Virus record (IMG/VR): IMGVR_UViG_3300020204_000009
Coordinates: 93,282 to 157,281 of that record
DNA from: a virus
Length of the DNA stretch: 64,000 nt
Strand: one strand, 5' to 3'
The position numbers and the translations under genes are program-made. Below are positions 24,572-34,178 of this stretch, piece after piece. The stretch's first letter is position 1, and each line of letters opens with the position of its first letter. A model generated the notes under the pieces. The model did not search any database. It saw only the letters and a list, made by a program, of their open reading frames with translations, and had not been told where the DNA came from.

Positions 24572-24977
24572 ACCCGGTGATACGTGGGCAGAGTATCGTC
24601 GTCTGGTTCTCGCTGAATTAGAACGGCTTGATGTCGCTGTATGCAAACTCGCTGAAACCAATCTCGAACATGAAAGAGAACTGGTTGAGACTCTATCCGC
24701 ATGCAAGACCGAACTGATTGAGAGATTACAGACTCTCAAAGAAATGATCGAAGATCGGCATAGACGAATAGTCGAAGATGTCAAAGCTGAATTAGAGACG
24801 AAAGAAAAGCATGATATTGACGAATTGAAGACTCTGATCAAAGCAGTGGAGGATTCTTACCACAAAGCATCAGCCGAAATTAAGGTAATTAAGGCAAAAG
24901 CCGCACTCTTTGGCTTCTTGGCCGGACTTGCCATTGCGATAGCCTCACTTGTGGCGAAATTTGTGTGGGGCAAATAG
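24555..24977 (+). CDS. Coiled-coil protein with C-terminal membrane anchor
   Basis: 140 residues from ATG 24555 (GAGGTGG upstream; 24540 is an alternative). A long, highly charged coiled coil occupies about residues 15-110, followed by one transmembrane helix (LFGFLAGLAIAIASLVAKFV) and a short basic end. The shape resembles XhlA-type proteins that partner with holins, so a lysis or membrane-signalling role is possible. Overlap with the PAS gene suggests the two act together. No sequence proof for either idea. Confidence 0.6.
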   Translation: MASTDKPGDTWAEYRRLVLAELERLDVAVCKLAETNLEHERELVETLSACKTELIERLQTLKEMIEDRHRRIVEDVKAELETKEKHDIDELKTLIKAVEDSYHKASAEIKVIKAKAALFGFLAGLAIAIASLVAKFVWGK

Positions 24978-24992
24978 CTGTATTAAAGATGT

Positions 24993-26114
24993 ATGCGATA
25001 TGACCTCAGTCAATTTCGTTCCAATGCTGTTGGTGGTGTGTCTATTCCACCCGCGAAGATTATTGCATGGATTACGAAACACTTCCAGTTCAAGACCCGA
25101 AAGGGTGGAGCAGAATATTGTATAAATAATCCGTTCGATGACGATACTGGGTATAATTTCAATATTAATCCGGAAAAAGCACGATGCCATGATTGGCGTG
25201 GCGATGAGTGGGCTGGCCCTATAAATCCGGAAACCAATCGTCGCAATTGCTCATTTATAAAATTTGTTAGATTATACAAGAAATGCCGATATGCAGAAGC
25301 TGTCTCGGACGTTCTCGGTACCGCCGTTGACATTCGCTTCTATCTCAGGCCCGAAAACCGGCTTACCGATCAGACGGCCAAGAAAAAGATCGCCGTAGCC
25401 CTTCCTGCTGGCGTTGAACAATTAGCTTCATCGACGGACCGTCAAGCGAAGCTTTTGATCCACTGGTTAGGTACAAGAGGGTATACCAAAGACGACATCA
25501 CCAAGAATGATATACACCATCTTGGAATGGATGTTTATTGGCCATACTATGAGTTCGACACACTCGTGTACTGGCAAAGCCGGTCTCGGCTTAATAAGCG
25601 GTTCAATTTTCCATCTTTGGATGTGTACAACGAATCCGGCAAAGTCGTCGGACAGGTCGATGGGACCAAAGGAGACTTTTTGTATGGGTTTGATGATGTC
25701 GAACCGGCTAGCTATGTTATTATAACTGAAGCGATTTTTGATAAGCATACGCTTGGGGACCAAACGATAGCATCGGGTGGTGCAATTCTTACCCCGAAAC
25801 AAATCGGGAAACTGAAGATTTTGGGGCCGCGTAATGGCATTATTCTGGCTCCAGACAATGATGTCGCTGGACTGAAAAGTGTTATTTCAAATTATCAGTT
25901 GCTATCATCACACGGATTCAATACCTATTATAGCATTCCACCATCCTTAGAATACGAGCGTGATGGCGAGAAACGATATACGAAAGATTGGAATGAAATA
26001 GGACAATTTGTTACCAGCTTCGATAAGGTACGTAAACTGCATGACGATGGAATTCGGAAGATTACCGAAGAAGCCTTAGTCGAATTAGATGAACGGATCG
26101 CATGTTTAAAATAA
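24993..26114 (+). CDS. DNA primase with TOPRIM domain
   Basis: 373 residues. The N-terminal part (about 40-110) looks like a primase zinc-binding domain whose Cys ligands are largely lost: INNPFDDD, FNINPEKARCHDW, then SFIKFVRLYKK. The TOPRIM core follows with YVIITEAIFDKHTLG (catalytic Glu), a SGGAILTPKQI segment, and LAPDNDVAGLKS (DxD). A C-terminal KDWNEIGQF matches the end of T7/DnaG-type TOPRIM domains. It synthesises RNA primers for lagging-strand synthesis. No helicase domain is fused, and no separate replicative helicase is in the window. Confidence 0.8.
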   Translation: MRYDLSQFRSNAVGGVSIPPAKIIAWITKHFQFKTRKGGAEYCINNPFDDDTGYNFNINPEKARCHDWRGDEWAGPINPETNRRNCSFIKFVRLYKKCRYAEAVSDVLGTAVDIRFYLRPENRLTDQTAKKKIAVALPAGVEQLASSTDRQAKLLIHWLGTRGYTKDDITKNDIHHLGMDVYWPYYEFDTLVYWQSRSRLNKRFNFPSLDVYNESGKVVGQVDGTKGDFLYGFDDVEPASYVIITEAIFDKHTLGDQTIASGGAILTPKQIGKLKILGPRNGIILAPDNDVAGLKSVISNYQLLSSHGFNTYYSIPPSLEYERDGEKRYTKDWNEIGQFVTSFDKVRKLHDDGIRKITEEALVELDERIACLK

Positions 26115-26341
26115 TTTCTGTTACTGAACATGAAGATAATCAAACGCGATCGATAATATCTGTATGTGAAATTCCTAACCTTGGGTGCATTGTTCGCACC
26201 CAGTCACAGGCTGAGGGAAGTATCAGCGAGGCACTGGTGTTTGTCCCAAATGTTAAGCTTGGGGACAAAACATTAATATCGGTTCCGCTGATACCGGACG
26301 GGCCGATAGAAGTGGAACCGAATGCCGCATACGGGGAATGA
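26102..26341 (+). CDS. Small hypothetical protein after the primase
   Basis: 79 residues overlapping the primase end by 13 bases. Beta-rich (FKIISVTEHED, RSIISVCEIPNLGCIVR), no motif. No strong ribosome site; translational coupling to the primase is likely. The 194 bases after it up to the WGR gene contain nothing I could recognise. Confidence 0.55.
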   Translation: MFKIISVTEHEDNQTRSIISVCEIPNLGCIVRTQSQAEGSISEALVFVPNVKLGDKTLISVPLIPDGPIEVEPNAAYGE

Positions 26342-26535
26342 TGCGGCTGTTACGCAATCGATGGCTTTGAATTTTTCTCGGAATGGTGGCATCGTGCGAG
26401 TTCCGAAGTGAAGAAAAGCTGTGCTGATTGTTGGTCCTTTGGTTTTGTTAGTCCAATCTGCGGATGACAGCGATAGTGATTTAATTGCTACCTGCCATAC
26501 CTGATCTAATCACTGATTTCAATATCAGAGCCGAA

Positions 26536-27126
26536 TTAATCGCCCGACATTGAACGTCCGACAGCTTCCTCCACTTTTTCGGTGAGTTCGTATAACGGAT
26601 CTGTCTTTCTGATGGTAGAAAGATTCTGTGGGGTACGAACTTCGTAGGCTTGCTCGAGAGCGAAAAGAACGGTGAACTTGGTTCGTCCACCATATTCTTT
26701 ACGTGTTTCGATTTCAACGACCAATCCTGGATTGCAGGATGGGTCCATCAACCGGTCTTCGCTGATGGTACTGAATCCGTGAAGACCGATTCCGTGGGCG
26801 TCTTGGTGCAGTTCGACCCACTTGAAGTTGTGGCACTTGTTCTGCGTACCCACAATAGCAGCCTCGATAGCCATTCTATCGAGTGTGGCTCGATCAATGG
26901 GTTTGTATCCGTCCCGCCGCTGCCCGGAGATTTTGGTTTCGACGAATCGAGCGGCTGAATAGTCGGCGGCAAATGGTTCAGTTTTCGCTTGACCCTTCGT
27001 TCCGATCCGGCCCCATCGTCGTGTGACGGTTTTGGTTGCTAAGTCGTATACAATCGTCCAAAATTTGTTGTGGCCGGTACCTTGATGGACGAACAATTGT
27101 TCGTCTTTGTACTTGTCTCCCCACAT
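26536..27126 (-). CDS. WGR-domain protein
   Basis: 196 residues from ATG 27126, fixed by AGGAGGA ten bases upstream; the longer frame to 27147 runs over the ribosome site. The WGR signature is at about 20-55: HNKFWTIVYDLATKTVTRRWGRIGTKGQ. The rest (ATLDRMAIEAAIVGTQNKCHNFKWVEL) is unassigned. WGR domains bind nucleic acid and occur in PARPs, bacterial MolR-type regulators and some phage proteins. Together with the macro-domain gene this is a second ADP-ribose-linked family, though no catalytic PARP domain is present. It sits on the reverse strand inside a plus-strand late region. Confidence 0.8.
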   Translation of the reverse strand: MWGDKYKDEQLFVHQGTGHNKFWTIVYDLATKTVTRRWGRIGTKGQAKTEPFAADYSAARFVETKISGQRRDGYKPIDRATLDRMAIEAAIVGTQNKCHNFKWVELHQDAHGIGLHGFSTISEDRLMDPSCNPGLVVEIETRKEYGGRTKFTVLFALEQAYEVRTPQNLSTIRKTDPLYELTEKVEEAVGRSMSGD

Positions 27127-27275
27127 AGTAAATCCTCCTGGTAACATAGGATGGTAACGTCGATGTTATGTGACGATGACTTCTATATTGGTTAAATACA
27201 GTGATATGACATACTTAATTATTTTCGGAATCCATATTATTTTAGCAAGCATCCGGATCTCGAATTGATCAAGAG

Positions 27276-27557
27276 TTATATCGAGTGACGTTCGACGACA
27301 GTCAGATTTGAATTGAAAATTTCTCGGTAGCCGTTTCGGTATGCTGTTGGACAATTATCCTTGATCCATATAAGTTGTCTGTCGAGCGGCAAACTAGATA
27401 ATCTATCCTTGTTGTCGATGATCTTTTGCTTTTCTGGGTCTCCTACGGTATCTGTTACGATTCCACAAATTTTACCTTCGCGTTGGCCCAAATATAGCAA
27501 TAGTAAGTACCGTGGGGTCTTACCTTTTGCGTGATAGTTAATTCGGAGTATTTCCAT
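27276..27557 (-). CDS. Hypothetical protein divergent from the hub gene
   Basis: 93 residues from ATG 27557. Its start codon overlaps that of the plus-strand hub gene in a shared CCATGG. Protein-like sequence includes YLLLLYLGQREGKICGIVTDT and GDPEKQKIIDNKDRL. The ribosome site is weak (GGGAT). A longer frame to 27599 would overlap the hub gene more. No domain recognised. Confidence 0.55.
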   Translation of the reverse strand: MEILRINYHAKGKTPRYLLLLYLGQREGKICGIVTDTVGDPEKQKIIDNKDRLSSLPLDRQLIWIKDNCPTAYRNGYREIFNSNLTVVERHSI

Positions 27558-28854
27558 GGGTGGTATCCCAAAAGCTGAAGCCAAACCGCAAATCCGCATT
27601 AAATTTCACATGGCGGGTGGGGAGCTTGATCTTGGTAGTTACTTTTCATCGTTTGAATTCAAGGCCATGATCAATGGTGGGTATATTATTAGGGCAGAAT
27701 TGTTTGATGCACACTTCAACGTTCATGGTATGTTGATAAAAGCTGGATACTTCAAAGAGACCAGACAAGAACCGGTAGTAGTCGAATTCCAGATTAAATG
27801 GGGTCCAGAGGCAACAGCACCTGAACGTGCTACTAAAGTCCAATATGCTATAATGCTTTCTTTGAAAGCAAGGGGTGATAGTGGTGACACTGCGAATCTT
27901 GAGTTCATTGCAATGGACCCACCATCTTGGTTTCTGAATAGGGGAGATGCGGCAGGTACGGTATGGAAAGGCCGTGTTGATCAAGTTATCAGAGATGTTG
28001 TTAAGAAATATGCTCCTGCGGTGACTGTTGAAGTATCAAAAACCACTGATTCTGACCAAAATAAGTGGTGGATGATGCGTCAAGATCCGAAGACGTTCTT
28101 GTCATCGTTCGTGGATTGGTCATCATCGATTACTCAAAAGAAGACGCAGTGGTTAGTTGCATCAGACGGATATAATCTGGCTATTAAAGAGCAAGCTCAA
28201 TGGGTATCTCGTCAGAGAGCCTATTATCGATCACGATCCGATGAAGCTCGTTCGAATATTGATCAATGGGATTACTTGTCAGATAATGCATTATCAGTTG
28301 TGCAGACTAAATTACTTGCTCAAGGAGCGGCTGCATTATCGGGACACTACCTGGATAGAATCACAGACAAGCAAGAGGAAACTGTGTTCGTCAAAGACCA
28401 ACGAACATCGACAAAACAAATTGCAAGAGTTACAGACAAGCAATCGTTTACAAAACCTCCTGATGCGGGACCACCATTGGTTGGATGGTCGTCTGTTGCC
28501 AGTATTCCGGAAATTTACACTGCTGGGGATCTTGGACTTCGATATGATGAATATATTGATGGTCGCCCGCGTGGGATGTGGTTAAATCTCACCCATGGAT
28601 TATTACGGACCAAAATTGAAGTGCTTGGTCACGGTGAATGGTCTGATTGTTATGGATTAGGTGTTGACACGATATTCATACGATGGACACAAGGCCCAGG
28701 CGGACTCGATAATGATCCTCACTGGTGGATGACGGGAAATTGGATAGTATACGGATTCCATCATCACGTCACTCGAAAAGATTGGACCACCGATTTGTAC
28801 TGTGCTCGATTTGACTGGAACGCCGATGCTACAAAGGTCGGAGGAGGAAATTAA
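27556..28854 (+). CDS. Baseplate hub protein (gp27 / late control D-like)
   Basis: 432 residues with GGAG 8-11 bases before ATG. N-terminal beta domain (FHMAGGELDLGSYFSSFEFK, YIIRAELFDAHFNV) is like the first tube-like domain of phage hubs. A central FLSSFVDWSS...WLVASDGYNLAIKEQ resembles the region of gpD/VgrG-type hubs that handles the spike. The C-terminus has LLRTKIEVLGHGEW and NWIVYGFHHHVTRKDWTTDLYCARF, typical of late control D proteins. It forms the trimeric hub between tube and spike. Based on fold-level pattern only. Confidence 0.6.
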   Translation: MGGIPKAEAKPQIRIKFHMAGGELDLGSYFSSFEFKAMINGGYIIRAELFDAHFNVHGMLIKAGYFKETRQEPVVVEFQIKWGPEATAPERATKVQYAIMLSLKARGDSGDTANLEFIAMDPPSWFLNRGDAAGTVWKGRVDQVIRDVVKKYAPAVTVEVSKTTDSDQNKWWMMRQDPKTFLSSFVDWSSSITQKKTQWLVASDGYNLAIKEQAQWVSRQRAYYRSRSDEARSNIDQWDYLSDNALSVVQTKLLAQGAAALSGHYLDRITDKQEETVFVKDQRTSTKQIARVTDKQSFTKPPDAGPPLVGWSSVASIPEIYTAGDLGLRYDEYIDGRPRGMWLNLTHGLLRTKIEVLGHGEWSDCYGLGVDTIFIRWTQGPGGLDNDPHWWMTGNWIVYGFHHHVTRKDWTTDLYCARFDWNADATKVGGGN

Positions 28855-28898
28855 CCAATATATTGTAAGTTGAGACAATGTGGTGGAGGAGTATAACG

Positions 28899-29276
28899 AT
28901 GGTATTCAGACCTTATTTTAGCCCTGAAATCAACGACAACATCACTTCAGCCGAAGTAGATCAATGGTTTCGTGCGATTTTGTCGTCGAATTCACCTCAG
29001 TTGAATTACCACATCACTGATTTCAATACACGATTGGAGTTGGTACCAGGTTTCAATGTATCGCATGACAGTGTGGTGATTCGAAAAGCTATTCTATACC
29101 AGCAACGCGAATTGCAAAGGATAGCGTTGGAAGCCTCACAGACTGTTAACCCTCTCCGAGAGATCTTAGGGATAGCCGGATCTATCGCTTTGGGCGCATT
29201 CATTGGTGAAAAACTTGCCAGCGGCATGCGTGTTGGGGTTGATCTGGACGAAGTCCACCGATTGCTCGGCAAGTAA
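28899..29276 (+). CDS. Hypothetical protein with hydrophobic segment, upstream of tape measure
   Basis: 125 residues from ATG 28899, which has GGAGGAG at ideal spacing (the ATG at 28878 precedes that site). The C-terminal third has a hydrophobic stretch, LGIAGSIALGAFIGEKL, flanked by charged residues. It could insert into a membrane or pack in the tail lumen. The 163-base gap after it contains a perfect 12-base palindrome (ATAACATGTTAT near 29322) and an AT-rich CTATAAAA near 29416, a possible promoter for the tape measure gene. Confidence 0.65.
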   Translation: MVFRPYFSPEINDNITSAEVDQWFRAILSSNSPQLNYHITDFNTRLELVPGFNVSHDSVVIRKAILYQQRELQRIALEASQTVNPLREILGIAGSIALGAFIGEKLASGMRVGVDLDEVHRLLGK

Positions 29277-29439
29277 GCGATCAAGGATGTCCTGAAACTC
29301 AATTGTGGCAATGACAGCCAGATAACATGTTATATTAAAGAACGAACGCTGAATTAATTACTTTCCTCAGATATTGTAGATATGTTATTATGTGCTGAGC
29401 ACAGGAAAACATATCCTATAAAACCTTCTGAGGATTTGA

Positions 29440-32400
29440 ATGCCAGCAGTTGACCCGAACGTATACGCACTGAGTATTCAGTTACAATTAGACTCTCAAG
29501 AGGCTTTCTCCACTCTTGATCGGTTTGGGGAGTCTATTACCGCTGTCGAAGAGCAGATGGCAAAGGCCGCTGATAAAGCTCTTCATAACATCAACAATAT
29601 CGTTCAGCAGATCGAAACGTCTTTGATGCATGTGACCGATTTAATTGGTCAGATGGATATGAGTGCGGTCAAAGTAGCGTCTAGTCTAGATTCTATCAAT
29701 CGATCGACAACGGATAGCCAAAAAACAACTGAAGAAGATCTTGATAATTTATTGAAACAACGGGATCTTTGGGAAGAAGTCGTAGACTTTTACGCTGAAG
29801 TCACAGAATCGCTTGAACAACATTTGAAGTTGCATACTCGTGATGTTAAATTGCTGGATGATATTCATCAAGCGATTCTTACCAAGAATATAGGCCACAA
29901 TGATCAAAATAAGTTTATCGATGCTGGAAACAAAGGATTACAACACGGTAATAAGTTAGCTCGTGGTCAGCGAGATGCAGTCAAGGCAATAGCGGATATG
30001 TGGCATAGTGTGTCGGCTGCCCTTGCTGGTACTGTTGCATATTACGCGAAGGTTGATCAAGGCACTGAAGCGTTCGTCCAAACAAATTATCGAGCGTATG
30101 GGTCACAGCAATTATTATTGCAGTCAACCCGACAACTTTCCACTGAGCTTGGTGTTTCCGCTGAAACTGCAATTGCGACCTATAAAGCCCTTGCGGATGT
30201 TCGTACACCGCGAGAGGAAATTGAGAAGTATGCACAAGTAGTGGCGATGGCTAATCGCACTACGGGTGCGAATATCCAGACATTGGCGATTTATACGGCC
30301 AGAATGCGGGCACTTGGCTTGACTGCTGGACCATTGCAGCAGCATATCGCCAGATTGACGGAACAAATGAGAAAATTCGGCTTGACAGCCGATGATGTCA
30401 ACCGACTGATGAATAATACTTCTAGTAGTGCCGCAGACTTAAGAGACCTATTTGGTGGCAATACAGAAGAAGTTAAGAAATTCGAAGCGACATTTGCCGC
30501 TTTATCCGGCATGGCTAAACAATATGGGTGGGAGGTATCACAAATTGCCCAATTCCAAAAAAATGCGACTAACCCAGAGCGGTGGATATCATTAGGTAAT
30601 CAGACTGATATGGTGATTCAGGGTGCGGAGGATTACCAAGCTGCATTGCTGAAAATTGGTAGTCGATTAAGCACTATGCAGGCTGAGATGGATGCTGCTG
30701 GTGGTGCTGCGACAAATCAAGGCATGCAAATAAAAAACGAAATGGTAGGCTTGTTAGATGCTATTGGTGCTAATGAAGATTCGGGAAAAGCTTTAATTGA
30801 TATGTATAGACAAGCCAGCAAGGAAGCTGGTGGAGCGGCATCTTCGGCTGCCGACTTCCAGCGTGTCATGGATACTATGTCCAATAGTATGGACAATCAA
30901 TATGCAGAATCAATGGCTGCATTATATGCCGAATTTGAACGTCTAAAGAATACTTTTGGTGCTCTGTCAAGTAGTGTATTACAATTTGTTGCTGATGGAT
31001 TGATGTATCTCATATCGGCATTAAATAAAATTCTATATCCCATAAGTGTAGTTATTACCAAAGTTTTACAATTCATCAATTTACTTGAAAAAATCCCGAT
31101 ACTCGGACGATATATTACCTATTTAAAAATCATCGTAGCAGTATTGGTCGTCGCCGGTGCTGTCTTCTTGGCTGCTGCTGGTGGAATATCGATATTTGCA
31201 CTTGCGGTGGGATCGGCTAGTGGAATAGTCACTGGTGCGATTAATATAGTGACATCGATGGCTCAAGCGATGGTGTCTGTCGCTCGTGCAGTCGGTGAAT
31301 CAATTGTTATTATACTACAAAGCCTCGGTCAAGGATTGGCCGCCCTTGGGAGATCTGTCCAGCCGGTTATGCTGCCATTATTGGCACTTGGATTAGCATT
31401 AATGATGGTTGGTGCTGCGGCGTGGATGTTCGCACAAGCTGTCAAGACAATCGCTGAAGTGGGTGAGGCAGCTATTAAGGTTACCTTGGGTATGCTTGTC
31501 GCCATTGGTCTTCTAGGGCTTATGTTAGTTGGCTTGGGATACCTTGCAGGTCCTGTTGCGGGCGGTGTTTTGGCAATTGCTGGTGCAATTCTGTTGGTCG
31601 GCCTTGCTGCTATGCTGATGGGCCTTGGGATTATGTGGGCTGCACAGGGCCTGCAAATCATGGCCCAAGTTATCAGCGTCGGACTAGTGACGCAGTTGCC
31701 GACGCTGGCTCTTGGTCTGATAGCTCTCGGTTTGGCTGCATTGGTTGCCGCTCCTGGTTTGGTGCTTCTCGGCGTTGCGTTGTTGTTCGTTGGTCTTGGG
31801 CTAACGTTAATTGCATCAGCACTGGTATTACTTTCTACTGCTTTGGAGAATCTTTCAGGGGTTAAGCTTGTTCAAGTCGCTACGGGATTCTTACAAGCAT
31901 CATTAATATTTATAGCCGCTGCTGGTATTGCGATCGTTGCTGGAGTATTATTGCTTGCAGCATCAATAATACTTGTCCCAGCAGCGTTAGCACTATTGGT
32001 CGCGTCGTTAATTTTATCGCTCGCTGGTGTTATATTCTTTATAGCAGCGAGCATGATTGCTATTGGTGCTGCATTACTGGCGGTCGGTGTGTCATTGCTG
32101 TTACCGGTAGCTGCAATGGTATTCACTGCCGGGGTCATGATCGGCGTCGGTGGCTTGATGATGTTGGCTGGTATGATCGCAATGTTAGCGGCAGTTGCTC
32201 TGATGACCGGTCTATCTTTCATATTGCTGCTCGCGTCGATTGCGTTGGGCACCGCTATTGCATTGCTAGTTCCGATCGCTGGAATGGTGATGGGCGTCGG
32301 GGTACTGATGTATGTAGGCGGTTTAATGATGGTTATGGCTGGGACACTGATGGTGATGGCTGGTATGCTGTTCACCACGGGCGGATTGATGCTAATGGCG

Positions 32401-33285
32401 TCGGCGGCATACTTGTACATGGCCGGTACAATGATGATGATTGCCGGTAGTGTTCTTGTTGACGGATCGATGTTGTTAATTATAGCTTCGACATGGCTAT
32501 TTGTAGCATCGCTTGAAATGTTGAAGGCTGGTATGGCCATCCTGCCTGGATCATATATGATATATCTCGGTCTGTCATTGCTACAGATGGCTGTGTCAAG
32601 ATTTGCTAACACCATTGAACAAATTAAGATCGTTGGTGAGGGCATACTCAAATTAGCAACAGCCTTCAAGATGATTCAAGACATTCCTGCCAGCAAATTG
32701 AAAGATGTTGCCGCTGATGCATTGAATGCGTTGCCGGATATTGATGCACTCGCGACTGGTTTGGATCAGGTGTCTGGAAAGCTTGCTGAATCTACCAGAA
32801 GATTCGCTGGCCCAGCGAATGAATTGGCTGAAGTCTTAGAACGACTTGGTACTGCTATCTCTCAATTTGGAGAGGGATTATCTCTCGCTGAAGATGTAGG
32901 CCAATTGGCGAACATGTTGGATCAATACGCATCTCTCTTAGAGGGAGCGGCTGATCGTATGGAAACTGCTGTTCAAACACGAGCGATTCCTGCAATGCGT
33001 GCCGCTGAGCAGGCCGGATTACAAGAAGCAGTTCGTTCCGAAGCGATTACTACAGTACAGGTAATGACTGATTCCGAAGGTGGAGAGGACGACTCTACTG
33101 ATTTAGCTGCTATTGGTACGGCTCAGTTGGTCGCGTTATTAGCACTGCAAGAGACAGTTGCAGGATTGCAACCAAGTCGATCTGGTCCAATCCAAGATAT
33201 TGTGAGCTTATTGCAGGCATACCTGCCAGCAATGGCTAGAAAAGACACGGGCCTTTCTACAGAATTTAACGCTTGGGCGAAGTAG
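29440..33285 (+). CDS. Tail tape measure protein
   Basis: 1281 residues, the longest gene of the tail module, with GAGGA before ATG. Residues about 1-560 are helical and coiled-coil (heptads, Gln/Ala-rich). About 560-1080 form an exceptionally long chain of hydrophobic Gly/Ala/Leu/Met segments with many predicted membrane helices. The end is helical with a QAYLPAMARKD segment. It sets tail length and is thought to be ejected on infection and form a channel in the host envelope. At about 1.5 angstrom per residue the helical length suggests a tail near 190 nm, a rough estimate only. Confidence 0.85.
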   Translation: MPAVDPNVYALSIQLQLDSQEAFSTLDRFGESITAVEEQMAKAADKALHNINNIVQQIETSLMHVTDLIGQMDMSAVKVASSLDSINRSTTDSQKTTEEDLDNLLKQRDLWEEVVDFYAEVTESLEQHLKLHTRDVKLLDDIHQAILTKNIGHNDQNKFIDAGNKGLQHGNKLARGQRDAVKAIADMWHSVSAALAGTVAYYAKVDQGTEAFVQTNYRAYGSQQLLLQSTRQLSTELGVSAETAIATYKALADVRTPREEIEKYAQVVAMANRTTGANIQTLAIYTARMRALGLTAGPLQQHIARLTEQMRKFGLTADDVNRLMNNTSSSAADLRDLFGGNTEEVKKFEATFAALSGMAKQYGWEVSQIAQFQKNATNPERWISLGNQTDMVIQGAEDYQAALLKIGSRLSTMQAEMDAAGGAATNQGMQIKNEMVGLLDAIGANEDSGKALIDMYRQASKEAGGAASSAADFQRVMDTMSNSMDNQYAESMAALYAEFERLKNTFGALSSSVLQFVADGLMYLISALNKILYPISVVITKVLQFINLLEKIPILGRYITYLKIIVAVLVVAGAVFLAAAGGISIFALAVGSASGIVTGAINIVTSMAQAMVSVARAVGESIVIILQSLGQGLAALGRSVQPVMLPLLALGLALMMVGAAAWMFAQAVKTIAEVGEAAIKVTLGMLVAIGLLGLMLVGLGYLAGPVAGGVLAIAGAILLVGLAAMLMGLGIMWAAQGLQIMAQVISVGLVTQLPTLALGLIALGLAALVAAPGLVLLGVALLFVGLGLTLIASALVLLSTALENLSGVKLVQVATGFLQASLIFIAAAGIAIVAGVLLLAASIILVPAALALLVASLILSLAGVIFFIAASMIAIGAALLAVGVSLLLPVAAMVFTAGVMIGVGGLMMLAGMIAMLAAVALMTGLSFILLLASIALGTAIALLVPIAGMVMGVGVLMYVGGLMMVMAGTLMVMAGMLFTTGGLMLMASAAYLYMAGTMMMIAGSVLVDGSMLLIIASTWLFVASLEMLKAGMAILPGSYMIYLGLSLLQMAVSRFANTIEQIKIVGEGILKLATAFKMIQDIPASKLKDVAADALNALPDIDALATGLDQVSGKLAESTRRFAGPANELAEVLERLGTAISQFGEGLSLAEDVGQLANMLDQYASLLEGAADRMETAVQTRAIPAMRAAEQAGLQEAVRSEAITTVQVMTDSEGGEDDSTDLAAIGTAQLVALLALQETVAGLQPSRSGPIQDIVSLLQAYLPAMARKDTGLSTEFNAWAK

Positions 33286-33286
33286 C

Positions 33287-33838
33287 ATGCCAGCACTCCT
33301 CATCCCTGCGGACTCTAAACTAGCTTCGGCAGTCGTATTTGAATTCCCACAAAACTCAAAAGTGGAATTTCAGTTTCCACCCAAAATCACAGGTGATAAT
33401 CGAAGAGCTACGTGGAAAGAAAATACGTATGCTGGTCAAGTCGAACCAATTATGGTTTATGCATCGTCCGGGCCTCGTGAAGTAACGATGCAAATAACTT
33501 ATATATATGATGGAAATTGGGATTCTAATAAGATCAAAACACAAGTTAGATTATTGCGTGGATATTTTCAACGAGTTAAAGATCTGAAGCAGCAAAGAAA
33601 TTTGGCTATCCTATTGAAATTGTGGTCTATCGGAGGAGAATCTTCGATGTCTTTTCGAATGAAATCTTGCGATGTTAAATATAGCGAGACAATGATTTTT
33701 AAAGGAAAAGCGGAAAACGCTTATCCATTACGCACTGATATTACGTGTGATCTGGCGTCGTGGACAAAGGGAACCGCTAAAGTTGATGATCAACCGCTTG
33801 AAGGCTTGCGAAAGACATTGATTCCAGAGTGGTATTAA
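33287..33838 (+). CDS. Tail tube-baseplate adaptor-like protein
   Basis: 183 residues, one base after the tape measure stop. It has KVEFQFPPKITGDN, then PREVTMQITYIYDG and a C-terminal ITCDLASW. This pattern (FxFxPxxI, then Y.G.PR..., then beta strands) is seen in the N-terminal domain of tube-baseplate adaptors of contractile injection systems, here without the usual LysM domain. It is directly followed by the gp53-like gene, consistent with a baseplate assembly role. Moderate to low certainty. Confidence 0.5.
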   Translation: MPALLIPADSKLASAVVFEFPQNSKVEFQFPPKITGDNRRATWKENTYAGQVEPIMVYASSGPREVTMQITYIYDGNWDSNKIKTQVRLLRGYFQRVKDLKQQRNLAILLKLWSIGGESSMSFRMKSCDVKYSETMIFKGKAENAYPLRTDITCDLASWTKGTAKVDDQPLEGLRKTLIPEWY

Positions 33839-33839
33839 T

Positions 33840-34178
33840 ATGGCCGGAATATTAGACGATTTTTCGAGATTCTCGCGGACTGAAATGATCATCACTGATG
33901 GTCATGAAACATTCGGTAGGTGGAAGTCATATTCATTTTTGAAAGAACGTCCGGCAGATGAAAATATTGGAGTCTTTCGAGTCACATCTGCTGTAGAAGG
34001 TCGTCCAGACCTCATTTCTCAACAAGTATATGGTACGCCTCTCTTAGATTGGGTATTAATCGCTTTCAATAATACAATAGACAATCAATCTGCTCGAAAT
34101 GCGTTGAATTGGCCAAGAGCGGGTGACTTGGTAGAATACCCGGTTGAATCGATAGTGGTACCGGAGGTTCTTCAATAA
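33840..34178 (+). CDS. Baseplate wedge protein, gp53-like
   Basis: 112 residues. The gp53-family signature is readable: FRVTSAVEGRPDLISQQVYGTPLLDWVLIAFNN followed by ARNALNWPRAGD, i.e. RPD.IS..YG....W.l...N and then WP. In T4 gp53 bridges adjacent wedges around the hub. It is coupled tightly to its neighbours (stop of one gene next to start of the next). Confidence 0.7.
   Translation: MAGILDDFSRFSRTEMIITDGHETFGRWKSYSFLKERPADENIGVFRVTSAVEGRPDLISQQVYGTPLLDWVLIAFNNTIDNQSARNALNWPRAGDLVEYPVESIVVPEVLQ

Noticed and set aside
31872-32669. Reverse-strand frame of 265 codons inside the tape measure gene
   Set aside because: Antisense to a long hydrophobic coding tract; the translation is monotonous Ile/Ala/Pro/Asn produced by the complementary codons, with no ribosome site.
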